Shown here piece after piece: positions 43,563-52,177 of a stretch of DNA of 64,000 bases. The DNA is taken from contig NZ_JAFCKJ010000003.1 in the NCBI RefSeq assembly GCF_018130465.1, positions 124,001 through 188,000 on the forward strand. Reading direction: 5' to 3'. The stretch is from Bradyrhizobium canariense (GTDB lineage: Bacteria > Pseudomonadota > Alphaproteobacteria > Rhizobiales > Xanthobacteraceae). The notes under the pieces are model-generated. The model searched no databases. It saw nothing but the letters and a program-made list of their open reading frames with translations, and was not told where the DNA came from. The first letter of the stretch is position 1. The number at the start of each line of letters is the position of its first letter. The position numbers were made by a program, and so were the translations under genes.

Positions 43563-44042
43563 CTAGGCTTCGCCCCTGCGCTCGTAATCGGCGAGCGAGC
43601 TGCGGCCGGCGATCTCGCTGCGCAGCTCTTCGAAGCGCCGATGTGCCTCGTCCTCGTGCGCGTCGACGAAATGCACCGCGGCTTCGCTCGTCATCGGGCC
43701 GTTGACCACCGGCACGGACTGTTCGCCGATGGTTTCGTGGACGTAGAACTGGCCGTCGTCGCCGCGATGGACCGTCCATTTCAGGCGGATCGCCACCATT
43801 GGCCCCGGACCGACCTTGCTATAGCCGTCGGCGTCGGTGTGCTCCGGCACCAGCGGCTGCTCCTCGACCACCGGATGCTCGTCGACAACAGGGGGCTCGT
43901 CGGCGACCCCATGCTCACCAGCAACCACCATTTCCGTCACGGTCACGGTCTCGGTCTCGCGGACCACGAGAACGGGCTCGGGGTGCTCCAAAATGCTGGC
44001 GATGGTCGCCAGCGCGTGGTCGGTCGGGTCGATCTCTGACAA
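43563..44042 (-). CDS. Hypothetical acidic protein
   Basis: 159 residues from a TTG at 44042, preceded by an ideal GGAGGA; a TTG five codons upstream is less well placed. The N-terminal half is acidic and low in complexity (repeated VVDEHPVVEEQPLVPEH). The C-terminal half is ordered: VAIRLKWTVHRGDDGQFYVHE and AAVHFVDAHEDEAHRRFEELR. No signal peptide or known domain. Function unknown; it stands alone. Confidence 0.65.
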   Translation of the reverse strand: MSEIDPTDHALATIASILEHPEPVLVVRETETVTVTEMVVAGEHGVADEPPVVDEHPVVEEQPLVPEHTDADGYSKVGPGPMVAIRLKWTVHRGDDGQFYVHETIGEQSVPVVNGPMTSEAAVHFVDAHEDEAHRRFEELRSEIAGRSSLADYERRGEA

Positions 44043-44229
44043 GGGTCCATCCTCCAACTCGCCGCGGCCGGCAAGTCTGTCCCACTGCCGCCGCGGCCAA
44101 GCTTATTACGCGGGTTTGATTAAGGCTGAGTTTGGGCTCGATCTGCACCAAAATGGGACGCATTCTGTCCTTCCGGAGGCGGGCGGGTCGACCGCCCGGC
44201 CAGGAGGACCGCCCGCCCACGAGATCGGC

Positions 44230-45219
44230 TCAGCCCAGGACATCCTGATTGATGATGTTCTGCCGGATGGGATCGCCGTCCAGCACACTCAGGATGTTGC
44301 GCGCGGTCTGCTCGCTCATCCGGCTCACCGCCTCGACCGTGACGCCGGCGACATGCGGGGCCATGATGACGTTGGGCAGCGCGAACAACGCGTTGCTGAC
44401 CGGCGGCGGTTCTACCTCGAACACGTCGATGCCGGCACCGGCGAGCTTGCCCGAGACCAGTGCATCGTACAGCGCCGTTTCCTTCACGATGCCGCCGCGG
44501 GCGGTGTTGATGAGATAGGATTTCGGCTTCATCCGGCCAATCCGCGCCGCGTCGAACAGGCCGACCGTTTCCGGCGTCTTCGGGCAGTGGATGGTGACGA
44601 AATCGGCGTGAGGCAGCGCGGCATCGAGGTCGGCGACCGGCTCGCAGCCTGCAGCTTTGATATCTGCGGCTCCCTTGTAGGGATCGTAGACCTGCACATT
44701 CATGTCCATTGCCAGGCAGCGCTTGGCGGTACGGGTGCCGATGCGGCCGAAGCCGATGACAAGGACGGTCTTGCCGTAGAGATCGAACGGCAGCATGCCG
44801 AGCCGGTCGGCCCATTTGCCGTCCTTGACGCAGGCGTGCATCTCCTGCGCGCGTTTTGCCAGTGTCAGCATCATGAATAGCGCGTGCTCTGCGACCGAGG
44901 GCGAGTTCGCGCTGCCCGCGACCATCAGCGGCACCTTGCGGCGGGAAAGAGCGGGGACGTCGACGGCGTCGTAGCCGACGCCGATCCGCGTCACCACTTT
45001 CATGTCCTTCGACGCTTCGAGCTCGGTCTCGCCGAAGGCGGTGGCACCAAGCGCCACGCCGTGGACCGGCGCATGGCTCGCGAGCAAGGCCTCGAAATCC
45101 TTGGCGGAGATCAGGTTCGGAAACTCGATGAGCTCGATGTCATCTCGCTGGGTGAGGAGGGCGCGCGCCCCTTGCGACAAAGTTTGCGTGACAAAGATTT
45201 TCTTCTTGTTGGTCGACAT
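44230..45219 (-). CDS. D-2-hydroxyacid dehydrogenase
   Basis: 329 residues of the D-isomer-specific 2-hydroxyacid dehydrogenase family (phosphoglycerate dehydrogenase, glyoxylate/hydroxypyruvate reductase). The NAD-binding motif is VIGFGRIGTRTAKRC near residue 150, the catalytic arginine lies in INTARGGIVKE and the histidine in MAPHVAGVT. It is the last gene of the carbohydrate ABC operon, 33 bases after the ATPase gene, so it probably acts on a sugar-acid product of the imported substrate. Confidence 0.9.
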   Translation of the reverse strand: MSTNKKKIFVTQTLSQGARALLTQRDDIELIEFPNLISAKDFEALLASHAPVHGVALGATAFGETELEASKDMKVVTRIGVGYDAVDVPALSRRKVPLMVAGSANSPSVAEHALFMMLTLAKRAQEMHACVKDGKWADRLGMLPFDLYGKTVLVIGFGRIGTRTAKRCLAMDMNVQVYDPYKGAADIKAAGCEPVADLDAALPHADFVTIHCPKTPETVGLFDAARIGRMKPKSYLINTARGGIVKETALYDALVSGKLAGAGIDVFEVEPPPVSNALFALPNVIMAPHVAGVTVEAVSRMSEQTARNILSVLDGDPIRQNIINQDVLG

Positions 45220-45252
45220 CGTCCCTACCTGCGCGAGTTTCTTGCCCGGCCG

Positions 45253-46353
45253 TCACAATACGGCGCCGGTCGCCTCGTTTAGCAGGTGCATATTGTTGAG
45301 GTCCATCGCCAAACGCATGGGTGCCCCGTCCTTGGCGCCCGCATTGGGATCGACACGGCCGCAGATCGGCGTGCCTTCCAGGCCGAAATAGACCAGCGTC
45401 TCCATTCCCATCGGCTCGGTGACATCAAGCACGGTGTCGAAGGTCTCGACACCCGGCTCCAGATGCGCATTCGATTCTGTCAGATGTTCGGGACGGATGC
45501 CGAGCAACAGGTTTTCAGTCCGGGGCAGCACGCTGTAACGGGCGGCGCGGGCCGGCGGCAACGGGAATGAGATGCGGTCCGTCAGGCGGACGTTGAGCTT
45601 GCCGCCGACGTCCTCGAGCCGGCACGGAATGAAGTTCATCGCGGGCGACCCGATGAAGCCCGCGACGAAGCGCGTCGCCGGCTTGTGGTAGAGTTCGTTC
45701 GGCGTGCCGATCTGCTCGATGCGGCCCTTGTTCATCACCACCACGCGATCGGCCAGCGTCATCGCCTCGACCTGGTCGTGGGTGACGTAGACCGTCGTGG
45801 TGCGCACCTTCTGGTGCACCTTCTTGATCTCGATCCGCATCTGCACGCGCAGCTTGGCATCGAGATTGGACAACGGCTCGTCGAACAGGAAGACTTTTGG
45901 GTTGCGCACGATGGCCCGCCCCATGGCGACGCGCTGGCGCTGCCCGCCGGAGAGCTGCTTCGGCTTGCGATCGATCAGGTCGGTGATGTCGAGGAGGCGG
46001 GCGGCTTCCGTCACCCGCGCCTTGATCTCGGCCTTCGGGTAGTGTTTCAGCCGCAGCCCGAACGACATGTTCTCCGCGACCGTCATGTGCGGATAGAGCG
46101 CGTAGTTCTGAAACACCATCGCGATGTCGCGGTCCTTCGGCGGCACGTCGTTGACGACGTCGCCGCCGATCATGATGTCGCCGTCGGTGATGTCCTCGAG
46201 CCCTGCGATCATCCGCAACGTCGTCGACTTGCCGCAGCCCGATGGCCCCACCAGCACGATGAACTCATGGTCGGAGATGTCGAGATCGATGCCGCGCACC
46301 GCCTCGACGTCGTCGTAACGCTTGATCACCTTCCGCAACGCAACCTCAGCCAT
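45253..46353 (-). CDS. Carbohydrate ABC importer ATPase (MalK/UgpC type)
   Basis: 366 residues. Walker A GPSGCGKST at about residue 36, signature LSGGQRQR, Walker B VFLFDEPLSNLDA and the switch histidine in TVYVTHDQVEA are all intact. The C-terminal TOBE region typical of MalK-like ATPases follows. It energises uptake with the two permeases upstream, from which it is separated by six bases. Substrate cannot be told from the ATPase. Confidence 0.94.
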   Translation of the reverse strand: MAEVALRKVIKRYDDVEAVRGIDLDISDHEFIVLVGPSGCGKSTTLRMIAGLEDITDGDIMIGGDVVNDVPPKDRDIAMVFQNYALYPHMTVAENMSFGLRLKHYPKAEIKARVTEAARLLDITDLIDRKPKQLSGGQRQRVAMGRAIVRNPKVFLFDEPLSNLDAKLRVQMRIEIKKVHQKVRTTTVYVTHDQVEAMTLADRVVVMNKGRIEQIGTPNELYHKPATRFVAGFIGSPAMNFIPCRLEDVGGKLNVRLTDRISFPLPPARAARYSVLPRTENLLLGIRPEHLTESNAHLEPGVETFDTVLDVTEPMGMETLVYFGLEGTPICGRVDPNAGAKDGAPMRLAMDLNNMHLLNEATGAVL

Positions 46354-46359
46354 AAGCCA

Positions 46360-47271
46360 TCAACCCTTCGTCGCGCCGGCGGTCAGGCCGGCAATGTAAT
46401 AGTCCATCAGGAATGCGTAGATCACCAGCGGCGGGGCTGCGCCAAGCAGCGCGCCGGTCATGATCTGACCCCAGTTGAAGACGTCGCCCTTGATCAGCGT
46501 TGTGGTGATGCCGACCGGCAGCACGAGCTGGTCGATGGATGTCGTGAACACCAGGGGATAGAGGAACTGCGCCCAGGACACGGTGAAGGCGAAGATGGTC
46601 GCTGCAATCAGGCCGGGCAGCGCTACGGGGATGAAAATCCGCGTCAGGGTCTGGAGCCAGGAGGCGCCGTCGATGAGAGCAGCCTCGTCCAGCTCCTTCG
46701 GGATCGAGGCGAAATAACCGATCATGATCCAGGTGCAGAACGGCACGGTCAGCGTCGGATAAATGAACACCAGCACGTACCAGCGGTTGAGAAGAGTGAT
46801 GCCGGTGAACTCCTGAACCACCGCGAGCATCTTGAACAAGGGAATGAACAGGAGGCTGTCCGGGATCAAATAGGTGAGAAAGACGCCGGTCGCGAGCGTT
46901 GCCGAGCCCCAGAACTTCATCCGCGCCAATGCAAACGCCGCCGGAATGCTGATCAGCATCGTCACGATCACGACCACGATCGAGATCATCGACGAATTCC
47001 AGAAGAATCGCAGGAACTGGTTCGAGGTCAATAGCTCGACATAGTTCGACAGGGTCGGATGAAATACCCACCACGGATTGGTGGCGGCCGAGATCTCCGC
47101 GCTGCTCTTGAGCGAGGTGATCAGCATGTAGACCGGCGGTATCAGGAAGAAGATCGCAAACAGCACCAGGAAGAAGTAGGACCAGCGCAGCGCCCAGGTA
47201 CGGTCGCGGCTCATGCTGCCAAGCTTGACCTTACGTGTCGGTCCGGTCTTGTCGATCGCAAGCGTGCTCAT
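46360..47271 (-). CDS. Carbohydrate ABC importer permease (MalG type)
   Basis: 303 residues with six membrane helices and the EAA loop (IPKELDEAALIDGASWLQTLTRIFIPVALPG in pieces near residue 200) that contacts the ATPase. The start overlaps the preceding permease stop by one base. It is the second transmembrane subunit of the sugar importer. Confidence 0.94.
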   Translation of the reverse strand: MSTLAIDKTGPTRKVKLGSMSRDRTWALRWSYFFLVLFAIFFLIPPVYMLITSLKSSAEISAATNPWWVFHPTLSNYVELLTSNQFLRFFWNSSMISIVVVIVTMLISIPAAFALARMKFWGSATLATGVFLTYLIPDSLLFIPLFKMLAVVQEFTGITLLNRWYVLVFIYPTLTVPFCTWIMIGYFASIPKELDEAALIDGASWLQTLTRIFIPVALPGLIAATIFAFTVSWAQFLYPLVFTTSIDQLVLPVGITTTLIKGDVFNWGQIMTGALLGAAPPLVIYAFLMDYYIAGLTAGATKG

Positions 47272-48209
47272 CAGGCTTCGTTCCCGCGTTTGTTGACATC
47301 ACGCAGGATGAAGACCGCTGCGACGGCGAGGATCGGCACCATGAACAGCGAGACGCAGGCGCCGAGCGGAATGTCGCTGCTCTGGATGCCGACCTGGAAC
47401 GCCCAGGTAGCGAACAGATGCGTCCGGTCCAGCGGACCGCCGGAGGTGAGGATACGCACGATGTCGAAATTGGCGAAAGTGACGATCAGCGAGAACAGCG
47501 TGGTGATGGCGATGATGTTGCGCATCATCGGCAAGGTGATGTGCCAGATCTTCTGCCACCAATTGGCGCCGTCGATCGCTGCGGCTTCGTAGAGCTGGTC
47601 GGGTACGGATTTCAGCGCGGCCAGGTACATGATCAGGAAGAACGGCGCGCCGTACCAGACATTGACGAGGATGACGGAGAAACGCGCCCAGAAGGTATCA
47701 CCGAGCCACGGGATGGGCCCGATGCCGAAGAACGAGAGCGTATAGTTGAAGGCGCTGTAGGAGGGGTCGAACAGCCATAGCCATGCCAGCGTGCTCATCG
47801 CCGGCGGGATCACCCAGGGCACCAGCAGCATGCCGCGCCATTTACGTTGCTTTTTGCCGGGAATGTTGTGGACGAAATGCGCGACGATGAAGCCGATCAG
47901 AGCCTTGAAGACGACGGCGGTAATCGCAAAAATGCAGGACTGTCTCACCACCATCCAGAACGTCTCGCGCTTGAACAGAAAGGTGAAATTGCTGAGGCCG
48001 ACGAACTTCGTCATCGCCTTGTTCAGCGTCGCCAGGTAGACCGAATAGAAGGCGGGGTAGAGCACGAGCAGGGCGATCAGGAGGATCAGCGGCAGCGTCA
48101 GGAAGAACGCCACGGTCGATTTTCGCCCCATTGCATGGCGCAGACTCGCCCGTTTGCGCGGGCTCGCAGCACGAGCGAGACGGCCTTGCTCTACGACGAC
48201 ATCGGCCAT
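47271..48209 (-). CDS. Carbohydrate ABC importer permease (MalF type)
   Basis: 312 residues from the ATG at 48209 (MADVVVEQGRLARAAS), with AAGAGG upstream; a longer frame lacks family similarity. Six membrane helices and the EAA loop (VPDQLYEAAAIDGANWWQ) are present. It is the first transmembrane subunit. Separated from the binding-protein gene by 145 bases holding a strong hairpin. Confidence 0.93.
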   Translation of the reverse strand: MADVVVEQGRLARAASPRKRASLRHAMGRKSTVAFFLTLPLILLIALLVLYPAFYSVYLATLNKAMTKFVGLSNFTFLFKRETFWMVVRQSCIFAITAVVFKALIGFIVAHFVHNIPGKKQRKWRGMLLVPWVIPPAMSTLAWLWLFDPSYSAFNYTLSFFGIGPIPWLGDTFWARFSVILVNVWYGAPFFLIMYLAALKSVPDQLYEAAAIDGANWWQKIWHITLPMMRNIIAITTLFSLIVTFANFDIVRILTSGGPLDRTHLFATWAFQVGIQSSDIPLGACVSLFMVPILAVAAVFILRDVNKRGNEA

Positions 48210-48304
48210 GACGTGAGCCTCTTTGCAGGACATGTAGCAGGACATGTAAAACGCCGAAGCCGGCGCAGCAGTCGGCTCCATTCGGCACGCGGATCGATCG
48301 AGGG

Positions 48305-48345
48305 GTGCCATGGCGGCTCACGCGAAGCGTGAACCGCCATGGCAC
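48305..48345 (-). promoter_or_regulatory. Strong hairpin between binding-protein and permease genes
   Basis: 19-bp stem with one mismatch (arms starting GTGCCATGGCGG and ending CCGCCATGGCAC) around a GAA loop. Its place suggests it stabilises the binding-protein mRNA and lowers read-through, as in other importer operons. Confidence 0.75.
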
Positions 48346-48354
48346 ATGCCCGGC

Positions 48355-49695
48355 TCAGGTCCGCATGAAGCCCTCGCACTCGCCCTCGGCCCAGGCGAGC
48401 GCCGTTTCCAGCTTCTCTCCTTGCGCAAAGCGCAGCGCCATCTTGGTCAGCGTCGCCTGGAAGTAGATCTGCTGGGCGATCTTCGGCGGCGCTGGAGACG
48501 CGGCGATCGACATCGTCTGCTGCTTGTAGGGATCCGGATAGTGGAAGAGCGTGCCCTTCGGCGGCCCTTCCTCGGCCCAGGTCTTGAACTTCGTCATGTT
48601 CGCGTAGGCCGGGAGATCGTACCCGCCGCTCGCCGCGACGAACTTCTCGATCGCCGCCGGCGAGGACAGGTGAACGAGCAAGCTCTTGGCCGCTTCCTTG
48701 TTCTTGCCAAAGGCCCAGACGCCCCAGAAGTACGGCAAGAAGGGCGCAAAACGTCCCTTCGGACCGGACGGGAAGCCGTGCGTCCAGCACTGTTCGGCGA
48801 CCTGCGGTGCGTCGCGCTTGGCGACCGCCCAGGCACTCGGCGGATTCAGGATCATCGCGCCGCGGCCCGAGATCAGCCATTTGTTGTTGGACGCATCGTC
48901 CCACGACGGTGCGTCGGTGGGCAGAACGGCGATCAGCTTCTTGTAGAATTCGAGCGCCTGCCGCACCGCGTCGGTCTTGACGGTGATATCGCCCTTGGCG
49001 TTGACGAGCTCGGCGCCGAATGACTGGAAGATCGCGCCGGCGGTGTCGACGCTGTCGGTGGTCTCGCCGAGACCGATGCCGAAGGGGAAGCCGGCCTTGT
49101 GGCAGGCCTCGGCTGCCTTCAGGAACGTCTCCATGGTCCAGTTGTCCGCCTTTGGCGGGCCACCGGCCGGATACATCTCCTGCACGTCGATGCCGGCGTG
49201 CTTCTTCATCAGGTCTATGCGGGAGCAGGGGCCTTTGATCTGGCTTCCCGGCGTCGCCGGCACTGCGAGCCATTTGCCGCCCGACCGCCCGAGATATTTG
49301 ACGGTGTCGTTCACCTCGCCGTTCTGCTTGATGAGCGGCTCCATGACGTCGTTGAGCGGTTCGAGATTCTCGGAATAGGCGTGCGGCCACCAGCTCGGCA
49401 TCTGGAGAATGTCGTGGCCGGACTTGGCCTGGGCTTCGGCCGCCGCCGTCAGCTCGATCTTTTTGTTGTTGCTGGTGATGTAGTCGATCGAGACCTCGAC
49501 CTTCTCCTTCTCGCCCCATTCCTTGACGAGGGCGGTGGAGGCATCGTTGGCGCCGGGCACCCAGTGGTCCCAGAAGCCGATCGAGAGCTTGCCGGCGGCG
49601 TAGGCGCCTCGGACATAGGGCGCCGTGATCAGCGCCGCGGAGGACATTGCAGTGGCAGCCACAAATTGACGTCGCGTCAGTGTCTTGCGTGACAT
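48355..49695 (-). CDS. Carbohydrate-binding protein of the ABC importer
   Basis: 446 residues. The N-terminus has a twin-arginine type signal (TRRQFVAATAMSS, followed by a hydrophobic stretch), so it may be exported folded. The body is the family-1 solute-binding fold (KLSIGFWDHWVPGANDASTALVKEW in parts). It is the first gene of the five-gene operon, with AGGAAACGAG before the ATG. The substrate is unknown; sugars, polyols or sugar acids are typical. Confidence 0.93.
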   Translation of the reverse strand: MSRKTLTRRQFVAATAMSSAALITAPYVRGAYAAGKLSIGFWDHWVPGANDASTALVKEWGEKEKVEVSIDYITSNNKKIELTAAAEAQAKSGHDILQMPSWWPHAYSENLEPLNDVMEPLIKQNGEVNDTVKYLGRSGGKWLAVPATPGSQIKGPCSRIDLMKKHAGIDVQEMYPAGGPPKADNWTMETFLKAAEACHKAGFPFGIGLGETTDSVDTAGAIFQSFGAELVNAKGDITVKTDAVRQALEFYKKLIAVLPTDAPSWDDASNNKWLISGRGAMILNPPSAWAVAKRDAPQVAEQCWTHGFPSGPKGRFAPFLPYFWGVWAFGKNKEAAKSLLVHLSSPAAIEKFVAASGGYDLPAYANMTKFKTWAEEGPPKGTLFHYPDPYKQQTMSIAASPAPPKIAQQIYFQATLTKMALRFAQGEKLETALAWAEGECEGFMRT

Positions 49696-50169
49696 CTCGT
49701 TTCCTCGCTTGGGTGTTTTATTGTTCTGGTGTTTCCTCTGAACTCTTCCGAGTTTTGCTTTTGATTTTCTTGTTGGGAGTTTCTTGTAGGACGTTCTTGT
49801 AGGGACGTTCTTGCAAATTGGTAGCGCGATCAGATCATGATTGACCGCGTCTGTCGAGAAAACCGAACGGCTTGCGCCTAGAACTAACGTTGTGTCCGGG
49901 AACGCGGCAGTGCCTCGATGTCATGCGCCGGCCGTGAACCACGGTCGGTCGTTTTGCGATGCACACTTTGCGCAGACCTGCCGGCCCGATATGTGCGCAA
50001 TTACGCCGCAGTTTCCAATGAGCCTGCATAAGCACCTCGCGCCAAACACTTTTCGGGCGTGGATAGCATTTGTCGGCGCCTAGACCTCGAAGCGGTGAAA
50101 ACGATAGAGTTGCAGCTGGCAGGTGGCTCTCACCCCAACAGGCCAATGAGATCGAGCATGGAGACCAGA
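49696..50169. other. Control region between the sugar operon and the LTXXQ gene
   Basis: 474 bases without a supported gene. Near the sugar-operon start it is T-rich and holds four short direct repeats (49767-49820). The rest shows no clear promoter by eye. Confidence 0.5.
49767..49820. repeat. Four degenerate 13-14-bp direct repeats
   Basis: Units begin TTCTTG at 49767, 49781, 49794 and 49808 (for example TTCTTGTAGGACG and TTCTTGTAGGGACG). They lie 72-125 bp upstream of the binding-protein gene start and could be operator half-sites or a slippage product. Confidence 0.7.
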
Positions 50170-50961
50170 ATGATCAACCCGGCGCCGCCCGCGCGGCTTT
50201 ACCTGCGACGATGGTTCGCGCTGGGATCCGTTTTCGTGTTGCTGCTCGGCGCAGCCGCGGTGGCGAACGCTCAAGGTCTGGTCAAAGGGGTTCAGGAAGG
50301 AGCGGCGGCCGGGAACAAGGCGGCAGGTCCGGTCGGTGGCGTGCTCGGCGGCGCGATCGGCGGTGTGGTCGGCGTCTTCACCGGCGTGCTCGGCGTTGGC
50401 AATAATGGCAATCAGGCGCCAGCCGCCAAGGATGGAAGCAAGGACGCAAGCAAGGATGCGGCCAAGGACGCCAAGCAGGGCTCCGGCAAGGACAAGGATG
50501 CCAAGAGCGCCAAGGCAGGCAAGGGCGCCAAGGCGAGCAAGGAGGCGAAGAACGCGCCGCAGGACAAGGATGTCACGGTCCTCACCCAGAGCGGCGCGCC
50601 GCAGCTGACCGCCGACCAGATCGTCACCAACAGCGATTCCTATATCGAGCGGATCAAGACCGAACTGAACCTCACGCCCGACCAGGAGAAGCATTGGTAC
50701 GGCTTCTCGAGCGCCATGCACTACCTCGGGCATAACGGTGCCGAGCGACTCAACCTGCGGGTTGCACGCGCCAAGCGGGATCCGCCGGACGACATCGTCG
50801 AGCAGATGCGCAACGAGGCGCAATTCCTGATCGACCGCGCCGCCGACCAGCGCAATGTCGCCGACGCCGCCGAGCCACTCTATTCGAGCCTCGATGACAA
50901 GCAGAAGCAGGTCTTCGTACAGGAGATGGTGCGGCTCAGCCACGAACGAGGATTGGATTGA
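50170..50961 (+). CDS. LTXXQ-motif secreted protein (Spy/CpxP-like)
   Basis: 263 residues from the ATG at 50170, with GGAG eight bases upstream. A signal peptide (LGSVFVLLLGAAAVANA) is followed by a glycine-rich segment (GGVLGGAIGGVVGVFTGVLG), then a Lys/Asp/Ala-rich linker (residues about 95-145) and a C-terminal helical domain with the LTxxQ-like motif LNLTPDQEKHW. Related proteins are periplasmic chaperones or metal-stress proteins. The linker is low-complexity (KDASKDAAKDAKQG). Confidence 0.8.
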   Translation: MINPAPPARLYLRRWFALGSVFVLLLGAAAVANAQGLVKGVQEGAAAGNKAAGPVGGVLGGAIGGVVGVFTGVLGVGNNGNQAPAAKDGSKDASKDAAKDAKQGSGKDKDAKSAKAGKGAKASKEAKNAPQDKDVTVLTQSGAPQLTADQIVTNSDSYIERIKTELNLTPDQEKHWYGFSSAMHYLGHNGAERLNLRVARAKRDPPDDIVEQMRNEAQFLIDRAADQRNVADAAEPLYSSLDDKQKQVFVQEMVRLSHERGLD

Positions 50962-51072
50962 TCAAGTTGAATCGGATCGGTCGCGTCTGAATTAACGGCG
51001 CCCGCCACGAATTCGTGAATCCTCTTCGCAATTCGGTTATGATTAGCTTCGTAAGCTGATTGCGGGGTTGAT

Positions 51073-51450
51073 ATGGCGGACGGACTCTCCGTTTTCCTGG
51101 TCGAAGACGAGACGTTGATCCGGATGATGATGGCGGACATGGTGGAGGAACTCGGCCACCACGTCGTCGCGGAAGCGGACAATGTCCGGGACGCCAGCGC
51201 TTTCGCCATGACCGCGCAGTACGATCTTGCGATCCTCGACATCAATCTCAAGGGCGTCTACGTCGATCCAGTCGCCGACCTGATCGAGCGCCGCGGCAAG
51301 CCGTTTCTGTTTGCGACGGGGTACGGTCCGGAGCTGCTGCCGTCCTTGCTCCGGCGCCGGCCGATCCTGCGCAAGCCGATTTCGATCGATCAGCTCAAGG
51401 CGATGATCGATTCGCTGTTTCCGGAAGCGGCGGCGAAGACGCCGCACTGA
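51073..51450 (+). CDS. Single-domain response regulator
   Basis: 125 residues, one receiver domain and nothing else. Acidic pocket VEDE at residues 10-13, phosphoacceptor aspartate in LAILDINLKG, and lysine in ILRKPIS. Such stand-alone receivers act by protein contact, for example in phosphorelays or general stress control. No kinase gene is adjacent. A perfect hairpin follows the stop. Confidence 0.93.
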   Translation: MADGLSVFLVEDETLIRMMMADMVEELGHHVVAEADNVRDASAFAMTAQYDLAILDINLKGVYVDPVADLIERRGKPFLFATGYGPELLPSLLRRRPILRKPISIDQLKAMIDSLFPEAAAKTPH

Positions 51451-51482
51451 GCGACGGCGAAGCCGCGCCGAGATCCCAACGA

Positions 51483-51510
51483 AAATGGCCGCCGTCAGGG
51501 GCGGCCATTT
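51483..51510. terminator. Hairpin between convergent genes
   Basis: Perfect 11-bp stem AAATGGCCGCC/GGCGGCCATTT with a 6-nt loop and short T/A tracts on both sides. It lies between the response-regulator gene and the small membrane-protein gene and probably terminates both. Confidence 0.75.
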
Positions 51511-51532
51511 GGCAACGGAATTCGCCGTGGTC

Positions 51533-51694
51533 TCACATCAGGCCGGCGCCGAGATCGATGCCGCGCGCCATCAGGCCGAACGAGGCAACGAGGCCCGTGC
51601 AGCAAAACAGCAAGATGGTCTTGAACGAAGAATCGGCCAAACGCGTTTCGATGGTGGCCGGCATCGCGGCGATCGAAATCATGCTCATGTTCAT
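51533..51694 (-). CDS. Small single-helix membrane protein
   Basis: 53 residues from the ATG at 51694; an ATG two codons later (51688) is better spaced to the AAAGGGGGGA ribosome-binding site. A likely membrane helix is FKTILLFCCTGLVASFGLMA, preceded by a hydrophilic N-terminus. No family known. Convergent with the response-regulator gene. Confidence 0.6.
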   Translation of the reverse strand: MNMSMISIAAMPATIETRLADSSFKTILLFCCTGLVASFGLMARGIDLGAGLM

Positions 51695-51830
51695 TCCCCC
51701 CTTTGTTGCCCCTGAATTGCATCAGGTGAGGGAACTCATAGAGCAAAAAGTTTGACACGAGCTTTCGAGGGATCGTTAACGAATCGCGATTGATCCCGCG
51801 TTTGCGCGTGCCGAAGCGGGATCACGTGCC

Positions 51831-52034
51831 TCAGTGGCGCCCGTTCTTCAGCACCGTGGCGATGGTATGGGCTGTCATGGCGGCGCGGTCCGAAGCACGC
51901 TGGGCGGCGAGCCGGTCCCGCGCCTTTTCCTCGATCAGGAGCTCGATCAGGGCCAGCCGCTTGCCCTCGTCGTCCGCCTCGAGCAGCAGGCGGTGATAGC
52001 GGTGATAGTCGAAACCCAAATCCTGTTTACGCAT
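51831..52034 (-). CDS. Small hypothetical protein
   Basis: 67 residues from the ATG at 52034 (MRKQDLGFDYHRYHRLLLEA), preceded by GGGGGCGTGAC. Charged and helical throughout (LALIELLIEEKARDRLAAQRASDRAAM), without membrane segments. Resembles short conserved rhizobial proteins of unknown function. It lies between the small membrane-protein gene and glk. Confidence 0.65.
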   Translation of the reverse strand: MRKQDLGFDYHRYHRLLLEADDEGKRLALIELLIEEKARDRLAAQRASDRAAMTAHTIATVLKNGRH

Positions 52035-52177
52035 GTCACGCCCCCGCAACTACGCCACACACAAGCCTGGATTGTTTCTCATCCGAAACATGCGCGCAAG
52101 CACGATCCCGCATGGAACCGCGCGTGCGGTGCAATCAGCTGTGAATTACGGCACCCGCGCGGAGCGAGGGGCGCACC

